NCBI GenBank assembly: GCA_900188465.1
Contig: FZPE01000001.1
Location: forward strand, 806,001 to 870,000
Length of the DNA: 64,000 nucleotides
Source of the DNA: Micrococcales bacterium KH10
Lineage (GTDB): Bacteria; Actinomycetota; Actinomycetes; Actinomycetales; Cellulomonadaceae
Reading direction: 5' to 3'
In this document: positions 1 through 8,200 of the stretch, in pieces
Position numbering within the stretch: the stretch's first letter is position 1
Layout: each line of letters starts with the position of its first letter
Translations under genes and position numbers: made by a program
Notes under the pieces: generated by a model
What the model was told of the DNA's origin: nothing
Databases searched by the model: none
Seen by the model: only the letters and a program-made list of their open reading frames with translations

Positions 1-2
1 GG

Positions 3-605
3 TATGTCAAGATCGTTCATGAAGCAATGGCCACTGGCCATGCCTACGGTTTCGCATATGACGATGTCGGCGGCTACGAGTCGCTGACTGCGATCGGCAA
101 TCCGACGCACGCCTACCTGCAACTCGACCCGTTCAGCGGATCGGCAGCTCCGATCGGTGACGAAGGCAGTCATAACGGAGGAGGCAACAACGGCGGCGGC
201 AACCAACCTACCTTGCCGACTGGAACCGGGAAGATCTCCGTGGCCGGACACAACATGTGTGTGGATATTCCGTGGGCCAACCCAGCCAACTCCACTCAGG
301 TGCAGATCGTCAACTGCTCCGGCAATGACGCCCAAAAGTGGACCCGAGGCTCAGACGGCACCATCAAGGCCCTCGGGGCATGTTTGGATGTGAGAGCCTC
401 CGGGACAGCCAACGGCACACCCGTGCAGGTCTACCAATGCAACAACACCGCCGCACAAAAGTGGGTTTACGACACAGCCACCAAGGCACTCAAGAACCCG
501 CAGTCAGGTAAGTGCCTCGACGTACCATCGAGCCAGTTCAACGATGGCCAAAAGCTGCAGATCTGGAACTGCAACCAAACCAACGCCCAACGCTGGGAGT
601 TCTAA
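3..605 (+). CDS. Secreted GH64-like beta-1,3-glucanase, C-terminal part with ricin-B (CBM13) domain (5' truncated by window)
   Basis: The frame is open to the left window edge, so only the last 200 residues are visible. The first ~45 residues (VHEAMATGHAYGFAYDDVGG, then NPTHAYLQLDPF) resemble the end of the GH64/thaumatin-like beta-1,3-glucanase catalytic domain. A Gly/Asn-rich linker (about residues 55-70) leads to a ricin-B type carbohydrate-binding domain of about 125 residues with three QxW repeats (QKW, QKW, QRW) and paired cysteines, ending in WEF. The family degrades beta-1,3-glucan outside the cell; the lectin domain would hold the enzyme on the polysaccharide. The assignment of the lectin domain is firm; the GH64 assignment rests on a short C-terminal stretch. 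A strong hairpin follows the stop. Confidence 0.8.
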   Translation, partial: YVKIVHEAMATGHAYGFAYDDVGGYESLTAIGNPTHAYLQLDPFSGSAAPIGDEGSHNGGGNNGGGNQPTLPTGTGKISVAGHNMCVDIPWANPANSTQVQIVNCSGNDAQKWTRGSDGTIKALGACLDVRASGTANGTPVQVYQCNNTAAQKWVYDTATKALKNPQSGKCLDVPSSQFNDGQKLQIWNCNQTNAQRWEF

Positions 606-639
606 GTGCGCACGAATCGCACCTGGTAATTCCTGACCA

Positions 640-686
640 ATATGGCCGTTTCCACCCCGGTATAACCGGGGTGGAAACGGCCATAT
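640..686 (+). terminator. Strong hairpin after the GH64-like gene
   Basis: A perfect inverted repeat of 21 bp (640-660 with 666-686; loop of about 5 nt) starts 34 bp after the stop codon. There is no clear T-run, so it may act as a bidirectional or processing hairpin rather than a classic intrinsic terminator. Confidence 0.75.
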
Positions 687-872
687 CGCATTGACGAACG
701 ATCTCTCGCGTCCCAGTCCATCGCGGCGTCACGCGGCTACATGCCGCTAGCCCTAGCCCACTCGAAGTGGCAACATCAACGGAGCGGAGGTCACGACCAA
801 TCAGTAAGAGAGGATGGGGTCCGCATCGCCCCCGCGTCCGAACCCCACCCTGTTCGCATCCAATGGATGCTG

Positions 873-1088
873 TCAGCGACGCACCCGGTATCGGGTGGTC
901 ACAGTCTGATCGGCGAGTCTCTTCGCCTTGGTCAGTTTCACCTTTACCTTGCCAATTCGAGATAGCGCACGAGTATGAACCTTCGCGATCCACCTCACCT
1001 TCTTCCCCTTCGCCTTGACTTTCTTGACGCGGGCCTTACCGACGGCTTTCTTGCCCACCACAACCGTCACTCTGGCTTTCTTAGGCTT
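873..1088 (-). pseudogene. C-terminal remnant of a secreted protein with Lys/Arg-rich beta-type tail, cut by the IS element
   Basis: This minus-strand frame encodes about 70 residues, strongly basic, with alternating VTVVVG / ARVKKVKAKGKK / VKVKLTKA patterns and ending TTRYRVRR. It has no start codon with a ribosome site of its own and runs straight into the left end of the IS copy near 1089, so it reads as the surviving 3' end of a gene whose 5' part is lost. The style matches the C-terminal tails of the GH3 protein (8201-14623) and the CAP protein (39968-40750). No continuation of the frame is visible on the other side of the IS. A GTG-started 65-residue protein is possible but unlikely. 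Confidence 0.6.
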
Positions 1089-2033
1089 GGGCGTGAGGGA
1101 CGAATCGGTGATAACTGATCGTTAGTGCTGAGGGGTGCTGGCGGGGAGGGTGTCATCATGCCTGGTCCTTTTCCCAGAGAGTTCCGCGAGGATGTTGTCG
1201 CGGTCGCTCGCAGCCGTAAGAGCGGCGTCACCATCAAACAGATCGCCACGGATTTCGGTATCAGTGAAGCGACGTTGCGGAACTGGCTGCGTCAGGCCGA
1301 CGTCGAAGAGGGCAACCGTCCTGGTCAGACTGCGGCGGAAGCGGCGGAAGCTCGTGAGTTGAAGAAGCGGATCCGGCTGCTCGAGCAGGAGAACGAGGTG
1401 CTCAGGAGGGCTGCGGCGTATCTGTCGCAGGCGAACCTGAAACCGGGTCCGCCGGTGTTCGATGACCATGTGAAGCCGGTCTTGCGTGCCGATGCCCCGA
1501 ACAGACTCTGGCTGACAGCTATCACGGAGCATTGCACGAAGGAGGGCACGCTCTACTGCTGCGCGATCAAAGACGCCTGCTCCGGTCGGATCGTCGGCTA
1601 CTCGATCTCGGATCGCATGACCGCGAAACTCGCCGTCGACGCGGTCCGCAACGCCGTCACCCGCCGCGGCGACATCACCGGATGCATCCTGCACGCTGAT
1701 CGGGGCAGCCAGTTCCCAAGCCGTGCCATGGCCCGGGAACTACGCCGCCACGACATGATCGGATCGATGAGCAGCATCGGCGCAGCCGGAAACAACGCCG
1801 CGATGGAATCGTTGTGGTCACTGCTGCAGACGAACCTGCTGAACCAGCAACGATGGGCGACGGCCCACGAGCTGCGACTGGCCATCGTGGTCTTAATCGA
1901 GCGGAAATATCACCGTCAGCGAGCACAGGACACGCTCGACGGGTTGACACCCATCGAACTCGAAGCCAAACTGACCGAGCCGCTCACACTCACGGCCTAA
2001 ACCGAAACTGTCACCAGTTCATTCCTCACGCCC
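1089..2033 (+). mobile_element. Degenerate IS3-family insertion sequence
   Basis: The element is bounded by imperfect inverted repeats of about 28 bp: 1089-1117 (begins GGGCGTGAGG) and 2005-2033 (complement begins GGGCGTGAGG). About 20 of the first 28 positions match. The exact outer end may be the TGAGG at 1094, which is the usual kind of IS3 terminus. At about 0.95 kb it is shorter than a complete IS3 element (about 1.2-1.4 kb), in keeping with the deletion inside its transposase gene. I could not identify a clear target-site duplication. Confidence 0.75.
1158..2000 (+). CDS. IS3-family transposase, OrfA fused in frame to a truncated OrfB; probably inactive
   Basis: Residues 1-97 are a complete OrfA: a helix-turn-helix (IKQIATDFGISEATLRNWLR) and a leucine-zipper-like coiled coil ending in RRAAAYLSQAN. 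Normally OrfB is reached by a -1 frameshift. Here the frame continues directly into the rve integrase core of OrfB, and the roughly 110-residue N-terminal part of OrfB (HTH_21 region) is missing. Of the DDE triad, the second Asp (ADRGSQF) and the Glu (NAAMESLW) are present. The first Asp, normally in LWLTDITEH, is Ala (LWLTAITEH). The start at 1158 has a GGGGAGG ribosome site at 1142-1148. An internal deletion plus a lost catalytic residue argue that this copy cannot transpose on its own. Confidence 0.85.
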   Translation: MPGPFPREFREDVVAVARSRKSGVTIKQIATDFGISEATLRNWLRQADVEEGNRPGQTAAEAAEARELKKRIRLLEQENEVLRRAAAYLSQANLKPGPPVFDDHVKPVLRADAPNRLWLTAITEHCTKEGTLYCCAIKDACSGRIVGYSISDRMTAKLAVDAVRNAVTRRGDITGCILHADRGSQFPSRAMARELRRHDMIGSMSSIGAAGNNAAMESLWSLLQTNLLNQQRWATAHELRLAIVVLIERKYHRQRAQDTLDGLTPIELEAKLTEPLTLTA

Positions 2034-2160
2034 GGGCTAATCTGCCGACTTACCATGACTCGCGGCCGAAATAGTGCCGCTGCCCGCTAGGCGCGTACTC
2101 CAACCACCACTAATCCCCGCCTCCGCGACCGGGCCCACTGAAATTTGTGCCCTCAAGAGA

Positions 2161-2211
2161 TTAAATAAAATAAGAGGTGGGTGAGTCGAAGTGCATCGAC
2201 TCACCCACCTC
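2161..2211 (-). terminator. Rho-independent terminator of the glyA-folD operon
   Basis: Read on the minus strand, a perfect 16-bp stem (2196-2211 with 2174-2189, 6-nt loop) is followed by a T-rich run (TTATTTTATTTAA). It lies 17 bp after the folD stop codon. Confidence 0.92.
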
Positions 2212-2228
2212 AGCGCATCGTTCCAGTG

Positions 2229-3116
2229 CTAGGAGATGCCCGCACTGCGTTCAGCGGCCTCAACCACGTTGACCAGCAACATAGCCCTGGTCATAGGGCC
2301 GACTCCTCCAGGATTAGGCGAGATCCAAGACGCCACGTCACTCGCCGCCGGATCCACATCGCCCACGACGACTGACTTTCCTGTTTGCTCGTCAACTCGT
2401 CGGCTCACCCCGACGTCGAGCACAATCGCGCCTGGCTTGATGTCCTGCACCCGCACGATCCCCGGCACGCCCGCAGCGGCCACGATCACATCCGCTGTGC
2501 GCAAGATGTCAGGCAGGTCCTTGGTTCCGGTGTGAGTCAGCGTCACTGTCGCGTTGACCGCCTTGCGCGTCAGCAGCAATCCGATCGAGCGCCCGACCGT
2601 AACGCCTCGTCCAACGACCACCACATGCTTCCCTGCCCAGGAAACCCCGAATCGTTCGACGAGTTCGATGATTCCAGCTGGCGTACACGGCAACGACGTG
2701 TCGATCGGCTCACTGACGCGCAGCACGAGCCGTCCGAGATTGGTCGGATGTAGACCGTCAGCATCCTTCGCGGGATCGATCAGTTCCAGCACACGGTTCG
2801 TATCGATACCCGCAGGAAGCGGCAGCTGCACGATGTAGCCCGTACAAGCCGGGTCACTGTTGAGCCGTTCGATCGCCTGTTCGATCTCTGCCTGCGTCGC
2901 CGAGGCGGGAAGATCTTCGCGGATGGATTCAATGCCGATTTCAGCGCAGTCCCGGTGCTTGCCCGCGACGTACCACGTGCTGCCCGGATCCTCACCTACC
3001 AGCAACGTCCCCAGCCCAGGGACAACACCACGCTCTCGCAGCACCGCTACGCGCTGACGTAACTCGTCCTTGATCGTCGCGGCAGTGGCCTTGCCGTCGA
3101 GGATTTTCGCCGTCAT
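2229..3116 (-). CDS. folD: Bifunctional methylenetetrahydrofolate dehydrogenase / methenyl-THF cyclohydrolase
   Basis: FolD interconverts 5,10-methylene-THF and 10-formyl-THF with NADP+ in the cytoplasm, supplying formyl groups for purine synthesis. The 295-residue product starts [10 protein letters not shown], the usual FolD opening. It carries the catalytic Tyr49-x3-Lys53 pair (YVAGK), the GYIVQLPLP signature and the [12 protein letters not shown] nucleotide-binding loop, and ends [15 protein letters not shown]. The open frame extends further upstream into glyA, but that part is not FolD-like. ATG at 3116 (or 3122) lies 16 bp after the glyA stop, so glyA and folD form an operon. Both would be controlled by the ZTP-type riboswitch in front of glyA. 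Confidence 0.96.
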   Translation of the reverse strand: MTAKILDGKATAATIKDELRQRVAVLRERGVVPGLGTLLVGEDPGSTWYVAGKHRDCAEIGIESIREDLPASATQAEIEQAIERLNSDPACTGYIVQLPLPAGIDTNRVLELIDPAKDADGLHPTNLGRLVLRVSEPIDTSLPCTPAGIIELVERFGVSWAGKHVVVVGRGVTVGRSIGLLLTRKAVNATVTLTHTGTKDLPDILRTADVIVAAAGVPGIVRVQDIKPGAIVLDVGVSRRVDEQTGKSVVVGDVDPAASDVASWISPNPGGVGPMTRAMLLVNVVEAAERSAGIS

Positions 3117-3132
3117 GCCCATACCCCGCTTC

Positions 3133-4422
3133 TCAGTACTGGGCGAGGTTCGGGTACAGCGGGAACTCCTGCGAGAGCTTGTCGACTCGTGCCGACAACG
3201 CTGCGATATCGGCGTTGTCGCCATCACGCAGTGCCGCAGCGATGATGTCAGCGACTTCCGCGAACTGTTCGTCACCGAAACCGCGAGTCGCGAGCGCCGG
3301 AGTACCGATGCGCAGACCAGAGGTCACCATCGGCGGACGAGGGTCATTCGGCACCGCGTTGCGGTTGACCGTGATGCCAACACGGTGCAGCAGGTCCTCG
3401 GCCTGCTTGCCGTCGATAGCAGCGTTGCGCAGATCGACGAGCACCAAGTGCACATCGGTACCGCCAGAACGTACGGCAATACCGGCATCGGCGACATCTT
3501 GCTGGACGAGCCGCTCCGCGACGATAGCTGCACCACGCACGGTGCGCTGCTGGCGATCCTTGAACTCGTCACCGGCCGCGAGCTTGAAAGCGATCGCCTT
3601 GGCGGCAACCACGTGCATCAGCGGACCGCCTTGCTGGCCAGGGAACACCGCCGAGTTGATCTTCTTGGCCAAGTCGGCGTCGTTGGTCAGGATGAAACCG
3701 GAACGAGGGCCGCCCAGCGTCTTGTGCGCAGTGGAAGAAACGACGTGAGCGTGGGGTACCGGACTCGGGTGAATCCCAGCCGCGACCAGTCCCGCGAAGT
3801 GCGCCATGTCAACCCACAGGTAGGCACCGACCTCGTCGGCGATCTCGCGGAACTTGGCGAAGTCGAGCTGGCGCGGGTAAGCGGACCAACCGGCGACGAT
3901 CACCTTCGGCTTGTGCTCCAAGGCGAGGCGGCGGACCTCGTCCATGTCAACCAGTGAAGTCTGCTCGTCAACGCCATAGGCGACCACGTTGTAGAGCCGA
4001 CCGGAGAAGTTGATCTTCATACCGTGGGTCAGGTGGCCGCCCTGGTCGAGCGCGAGGCCCAGCAACGTGTCGCCGGGGCGCGCAAGCGCGTGGAGCACCG
4101 CAGCATTCGCGGTGGCACCGGAGTGCGGCTGAACGTTGGCGAATTCGGCGCCAAACAGCGACTTAGCGCGCTCAATGGCCAAGTCCTCGGCAATATCGAC
4201 CTGCTCGCAGCCACCGTAGTAACGGCGTCCAGGGTAGCCTTCGGCGTATTTATTCGTCAGGACTGATCCCTGCGCCTGCAACACAGCGCGCGGCACGAAG
4301 TTCTCAGAGGCGATCATTTCGAGCGTGCCGCGTTGGCGACCCAACTCTCCATCGAGTACTGCGGCGATCTCGGGGTCAAGATCGACGATGTTCTGGTTCA
4401 TCACATCGGATGTGGCGCTCAC
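3133..4422 (-). CDS. glyA: Serine hydroxymethyltransferase
   Basis: GlyA converts serine and THF to glycine and 5,10-methylene-THF with PLP and is the main entry of one-carbon units. The 429-residue protein has the family landmarks [13 protein letters not shown] near the N-terminus, the PLP lysine K234 in [12 protein letters not shown], and an ordinary C-terminal domain. I chose GTG at 4422 because AAGGAG (4429-4434) lies 6 nt upstream; the ATG 18 bp further in lacks a ribosome site. folD follows after 16 bp, so methylene-THF made here can go directly to FolD. The leader (4423-4577) holds a ZTP riboswitch. Confidence 0.97.
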   Translation of the reverse strand: MSATSDVMNQNIVDLDPEIAAVLDGELGRQRGTLEMIASENFVPRAVLQAQGSVLTNKYAEGYPGRRYYGGCEQVDIAEDLAIERAKSLFGAEFANVQPHSGATANAAVLHALARPGDTLLGLALDQGGHLTHGMKINFSGRLYNVVAYGVDEQTSLVDMDEVRRLALEHKPKVIVAGWSAYPRQLDFAKFREIADEVGAYLWVDMAHFAGLVAAGIHPSPVPHAHVVSSTAHKTLGGPRSGFILTNDADLAKKINSAVFPGQQGGPLMHVVAAKAIAFKLAAGDEFKDRQQRTVRGAAIVAERLVQQDVADAGIAVRSGGTDVHLVLVDLRNAAIDGKQAEDLLHRVGITVNRNAVPNDPRPPMVTSGLRIGTPALATRGFGDEQFAEVADIIAAALRDGDNADIAALSARVDKLSQEFPLYPNLAQY

Positions 4423-4492
4423 TTGCACTCCTTGCGGTCGACACGCGGCGACGGCCACGTGTTCAAGACATGTTTATCTGGCACGTCACCGT

Positions 4493-4577
4493 AGGCCCAG
4501 GCGGACGACCGACGATCTACTGCAATGGAGTCGCTCCCCGGTGGTAATCCACCTCATGCGCCAGTTGCGACCCGCAT
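4493..4577 (-). ncRNA. ZTP (pfl) riboswitch in the glyA-folD leader
   Basis: Read on the minus strand the leader contains, in order, GGGTCG-CAACTGGCG, a small hairpin GGTGG...CCACC, GGGGAGCGACTCC, a variable stretch and CCGCCTGGGC. This is the order and sequence of the conserved core of the ZTP/pfl class, including the P1 pairing GGGTCG/CGACTC. The class binds ZMP/ZTP, which accumulates when 10-formyl-THF is short, and turns on purine and one-carbon genes. The distance from CCGCCTGGGC to the glyA start codon is about 70 nt. I see no T-run there, so control may be translational. A related element precedes purH. Confidence 0.9.
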
Positions 4578-4671
4578 CCCATGCTACGACACGCGGACGC
4601 GATAATTCCATGTATGACGATGTGATGATCGCCCCTAAAATCTGGGCTGCGCCAGCCGAGCAGCCGCCAGC

Positions 4672-5178
4672 TCAGTCCTTGCCCTGTTCAGCGAGAATCT
4701 TGCGCAGGTACGCGTAGGTCAGCTTGCCCGCGACTTCGTCCTGCTGATCTTCGTAGTCGTTCTCGGTGTACAGCGCAATATTCTGTTTGGAGTCCTTGCC
4801 GGTGAAGACCCAGATCTCACTGGTCTCTTCCGGCAGGTGCGGCAGAATCGCGTACATCAACTGTGTTCCGATGCCGCGGCCCTGCTGATCAGGTGCTACG
4901 GCGAACCGGCCCAGCGTCGCCTTGTCCCCGTCGAATTCGACACGTAGCGATCCAACCAAACGGTGACCCGACCAGGCCCCCAGGGTTACCACGTCACCAC
5001 GGGACAGATCCTCGCGCAACTCGTTCAAGGTCTGGGTGAGCGGCGGGATATTCGGGTCGCCATAGGCCTGTGCCTCCGTGACGAATGCGGCACGGCGCAG
5101 CGTCAACAGCTCGCCTGCATGTTCGTCCTCGATAGGCTCGATGCGGATCTCAATCGATTCACCGTTGGGCTCGTTCAT
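4672..5178 (-). CDS. GNAT-family N-acetyltransferase
   Basis: A 168-residue protein with the GNAT core: LGRFAVAPDQQGRGIGTQLM is motif A, the acetyl-CoA-binding Q/R-x-x-G-x-G/A loop, preceded by a beta strand (VGSLRVEFDG) and followed by FTGKDSKQNIALYTENDY, the usual end of the fold. The substrate cannot be told from sequence. The ATG at 5178 is preferred because TATGAC/GACAAT, a possible -10, lies at 5219-5226 and would put the transcript start after the alternative ATG at 5214; neither start has a good ribosome site. The gene is divergent from purU and upstream of the glyA leader, but a metabolic link is not shown. Confidence 0.85.
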   Translation of the reverse strand: MNEPNGESIEIRIEPIEDEHAGELLTLRRAAFVTEAQAYGDPNIPPLTQTLNELREDLSRGDVVTLGAWSGHRLVGSLRVEFDGDKATLGRFAVAPDQQGRGIGTQLMYAILPHLPEETSEIWVFTGKDSKQNIALYTENDYEDQQDEVAGKLTYAYLRKILAEQGKD

Positions 5179-5272
5179 GACACTATCGTCGCATCCTGAA
5201 TCGCCAAGATGCATCCCATTGTCATAACAAAATCATCAATGAGCAGCGCCGGGGAGCAATCGCGCTACGCTT

Positions 5273-6136
5273 ATGGACGTGTCAAACCCCATGACTAAGC
5301 ACTGGGTGCTCACTCTTTCGTGCCCCGATCAACCCGGAATCGTTCACGCTGTCACGGGCGTCCTGGCGACCCATGGCGGCAACATCACCGAGTCGCAGCA
5401 GTTCGGCGATCCGCTGACCCATCGCTTCTTCATGCGCGTCGAAGTGGAGACCGCTTCCTCGCTAGACGAATTGACGAGTGCTCTCGAACCGGTAGCTGCA
5501 AGCTTCGATATGCAATGGCGCCTCGACGAAGTCGGTCGTCCGATCCGCACCATCATCATGGTCTCCAAGGCCGCACACTGCCTCAACGACCTTCTGTTCC
5601 GGCAACGCTCCGAGTCGCTGCCTATCGAGATCGCCGCGGTGATCGGCAACCACGAGGATCTGCGCGGCCTGGCGGAGTTCTACAGCGTGCCGTTCATACA
5701 CATCCCGGTCACAGCGGATACCAAGGCACGGGCCGAGACTGAATTGCTGGGACTGATCGAGAACCTCGATGTCGAGCTGATAGTCCTTGCTCGCTATATG
5801 CAGATCCTCTCGGACGACTTATGTGCTCGTCTTGCTGGACGAGTCATCAATATCCACCACTCGTTCCTCCCCAGTTTCAAGGGCGCTCGTCCTTACCACC
5901 AGGCGCATGAACGCGGCGTGAAACTGATTGGCGCCACCTCACACTTCGTCACTGGCGATCTGGATGAGGGCCCGATCATCGAGCAAGACGTGGAGCGAGT
6001 CGATCACTCTAGGACCGCCGAAGAGCTCGTCGCGCTCGGGCAGGATGTCGAACGACGAGTGCTCGCTCGCGCCGTGCGCTGGCATGCGGAGCATCGTGTC
6101 TTGCTCAACGGACGCAGCACCGTCGTCTTCCGGTGA
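5273..6136 (+). CDS. purU: Formyltetrahydrofolate deformylase
   Basis: PurU hydrolyses 10-formyl-THF to THF and formate, balancing the one-carbon pool and, in E. coli, feeding formate to PurT. The 287-residue product has an N-terminal ACT domain (about residues 8-85, opening LTLSCPDQPGIVHAVTGVL) and a formyltransferase-like domain. The active-site block is NIHHSFLPSF, with N193 and H195, followed by KGARPY. The conserved ATSHFVTGDLDEGPII carries the catalytic Asp. The start is uncertain: ATG 5273 and ATG 5291 both lack a strong ribosome site. The gene stands alone and diverges from the GNAT gene. Confidence 0.96.
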   Translation: MDVSNPMTKHWVLTLSCPDQPGIVHAVTGVLATHGGNITESQQFGDPLTHRFFMRVEVETASSLDELTSALEPVAASFDMQWRLDEVGRPIRTIIMVSKAAHCLNDLLFRQRSESLPIEIAAVIGNHEDLRGLAEFYSVPFIHIPVTADTKARAETELLGLIENLDVELIVLARYMQILSDDLCARLAGRVINIHHSFLPSFKGARPYHQAHERGVKLIGATSHFVTGDLDEGPIIEQDVERVDHSRTAEELVALGQDVERRVLARAVRWHAEHRVLLNGRSTVVFR

Positions 6137-6312
6137 CGAATCAGCGTTTTTGCCGCGAGAATTTAGGTGATCGGGCCGATGAGCCGATACCCTCATTGAT
6201 AGCAGTATCGCGTCGTGCCACACGGCAAAGCGCACCTCGAGTACTTGATCGTGCTTCACCGCAATGACGCATCAAGGTGAGACTTCTTGGCCAGGAAAAT
6301 CGGAGGGCAACA

Positions 6313-7584
6313 ATGCGGAGCAAACTGATGCGAGGGCTGGCATTGGCCGGATCAATCGCGCTGACAATGGGCCTGGCGGCGTGTGGTTCTGATGACGACA
6401 ACAATGCCGGGCAGCAGGTATCGATCACTGCGGAAGCCGAGGTGTTCACCTGGTGGGCTGAAGGTAGTGAGAAAGCCGGGCTCGACGCACTGGTGTCGGT
6501 TATGCGCGCTCAGAACCCGACCATCATGTTCGTCAACGCGGCAGTCTCCGGTGGTGCTGGCTCGAATGCCAAAGATGTTCTGGCAGACCGATTGGCAGCG
6601 TACAACCCGCCCGATAGCTTCCAGGCGCATGCAGGTCTGGAGCTGACGGACTACATCACCAACGGTCAGGTGCGTGACATCTCCTTCCTCTACGACGAGT
6701 TCGGTCTGCGCGACGCCCTACCCCAGGACCTGCTGGACCTGCTCACCGTGAATGGAAAGATCTATTCCATCCCGGTCAATGTTCACCGCGCCAACATGCT
6801 TTGGGCGAATCCGACCGTGTTGAAAGACGCCGGACTTGATCCTAAGGCGACATACAAGAACATCACGGAGTGGATCAAGGCGCTTGAGAAGGTCAAGGCT
6901 GCTGGCAAGATTCCGTTGTCCGTCGGTGAGAACTGGACCCAAGTGCAATTGTTCGAGTCGGTGCTGCTTTCAGATCTCGGCGCCGAGGCTTACGTCGGGC
7001 TGTGGGACGGCTCAACAGCCTGGACGAGTGCCGCCGTCACGGACTCACTCGAAAACTTCGAGAAGATCATGTCTCTGACCAACGATGACCGTGACGAAAT
7101 GTCGTGGCCCGCAGCGCTCAAATTGGTCCAAGACGGCAAGGCCGCCTTCAACCTCATGGGTGACTGGGCGGCCGGAGAGCTCGAGGACAGCCTCGGCAGC
7201 GAGATCTTAGCTTATCCGGTGCCTGGTTCCGACGGAGTGTTCAACTTCCTTGCAGACTCGTTCACGCTGCCTGTCGGAGCACCGAACGCTGAAGGCTCAC
7301 GCGCCTGGCTGGAGGCTGCCGCTTCACTTGAGGGTCAAGTCGCCTTCAACCGCGCCAAGGGTTCGATTCCGGCACGTACCGATGCCGACCCTGCCGAGTT
7401 CAGCGAGTATCAGCAAAGCGCCATCGCCGATTTCGCCTCGGACACCATCGTGCCGTCGCTAGCCCACGGTGCCGCGGCCTCGCCGACACAGCTGGCGAAG
7501 ATCGCCAGCGCAGTCGAGGACTTCACCACGGGCGCGACAACCATCCAGCAGTTCCAGACAGCGCTAGCGGCTTCCGGGAGCTAG
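6313..7584 (+). CDS. Sugar ABC transporter substrate-binding lipoprotein (GtsA-like), without neighbouring permeases
   Basis: A 423-residue extracytoplasmic binding protein. It has a lipoprotein signal peptide (MRSKLMRGLA... with lipobox LAAC, Cys24) and then a family-1 solute-binding fold. FTWWAEGSEKAGLDAL, NPPDSFQAHAGLEL and IYSIPVNVHRANMLWAN resemble glucose/mannose binding proteins of the GtsA type. ATG 6313 has GGAGGG at 6302-6307, 5 nt away; the longer frame from 6277 has no ribosome site. In most genomes such a gene heads an operon with two permeases. Here a terminator follows within 30 bp and the next gene is on the other strand, so it must work with a transporter encoded elsewhere. 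Its neighbour is a giant glucan hydrolase, suggesting a role in taking up released sugars (inference). Confidence 0.92.
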   Translation: MRSKLMRGLALAGSIALTMGLAACGSDDDNNAGQQVSITAEAEVFTWWAEGSEKAGLDALVSVMRAQNPTIMFVNAAVSGGAGSNAKDVLADRLAAYNPPDSFQAHAGLELTDYITNGQVRDISFLYDEFGLRDALPQDLLDLLTVNGKIYSIPVNVHRANMLWANPTVLKDAGLDPKATYKNITEWIKALEKVKAAGKIPLSVGENWTQVQLFESVLLSDLGAEAYVGLWDGSTAWTSAAVTDSLENFEKIMSLTNDDRDEMSWPAALKLVQDGKAAFNLMGDWAAGELEDSLGSEILAYPVPGSDGVFNFLADSFTLPVGAPNAEGSRAWLEAAASLEGQVAFNRAKGSIPARTDADPAEFSEYQQSAIADFASDTIVPSLAHGAAASPTQLAKIASAVEDFTTGATTIQQFQTALAASGS

Positions 7585-7610
7585 TCGCGATACGCATAGA
7601 CCGCCTAAGG

Positions 7611-7651
7611 GTGCCCTGCGGAGTTTTGCTCCGTGGGGCGCCTCTCTTTTT
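7611..7651 (+). terminator. Rho-independent terminator after the sugar-binding lipoprotein gene
   Basis: An 11-bp stem (7613-7623 with 7629-7639, one G-T pair, loop TTTTG) is followed by CCTCTCTTTTT. It lies about 27 bp after the stop codon. Confidence 0.85.
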
Positions 7652-7910
7652 GCCGGACTGTGGGCGTTGAGATCTCCCGGATCGGTGCCGTTGGGATGTC
7701 TCGGATCGGTGCGCTGAGCCGTCTGCGTGAATTGTGGCCGAGTTCTGTGGTTATGGACCGGGCGGTTACCGGCCGCTTTTACAAAGGCAGTCCACAATTG
7801 CCGGAAGTGAGACTACGGATTGACGCGGAAGGCGGGAGAAAGCCTGTGGTCTGACGCGGGGCGCGGGACCCGGAATAGCGCGGCGCGCGGAATGCAGCCC
7901 ATGGCACAGC

Positions 7911-7949
7911 GAAGGGCCCTCGCCAGAGAACTTCTGACGAGGGCCCTTC
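7911..7949. terminator. Orphan 12-bp hairpin resembling a terminator
   Basis: A perfect inverted repeat (GAAGGGCCCTCG at 7911-7922 with its complement at 7938-7949) is followed on the plus strand by TGTTT. The plus-strand gene upstream already has its own terminator 260 bp earlier, so this hairpin has no obvious client unless the intervening DNA is transcribed. Confidence 0.6.
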
Positions 7950-8101
7950 TGTTTCGGCGCTACCCCCCTGCTGTGGCAGTCGCCGCGGAGGATGGCGGGG
8001 AAACCTGCATCCGCTCGGAGCAAGATCTGGAGAGTCTGGAGCCAACCGCCCAATCGGCTCAAGGACGAACTCTTGCAGCAAGCTACAGATTCCGTCGGCG
8101 T

Positions 8102-8141
8102 GGTGGTGCTCTCAGCCGCTATCTCGACCGAGAGCACCACC
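8102..8141 (-). terminator. Hairpin after the GH3 gene
   Basis: A perfect 12-bp stem (8130-8141 with 8102-8113) starts about 60 bp after the GH3 stop codon. It lacks a T-run, so its efficiency is unclear. Confidence 0.6.
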
Positions 8142-8200
8142 TGCCGAACCGGATTATCCCGGCCTATCCCCACCAATCAGATGACATGTGGCTGGTCGTG

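Larger units (their letters stand above)
7652..8200. other. 549-bp intergenic region with tandem repeat and two further hairpins, no supported gene
   Basis: Short open frames are present, but none has a ribosome site or recognisable product. The region contains an imperfect direct repeat with a 24-bp period (7671-7690 and 7695-7714, shared core CGGATCGGTGC), a segment at about 7769-7785 (ACCGGCCGCTTTTACA) that recurs inverted at about 26720, and hairpins at 7911-7949 and 8102-8141, listed separately. Confidence 0.6.

Noticed and set aside
3070-3957. 295-codon plus-strand frame opposite glyA
   Set aside because: Shadow of glyA; the sequence has no similarity to known proteins and glyA is fully conserved on the other strand.
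7633-7854. 73-codon plus-strand gene in the region after the sugar-binding lipoprotein
   Set aside because: It starts inside the terminator, has no ribosome site, and its apparent repeat (SRIGA) comes from the DNA direct repeat.
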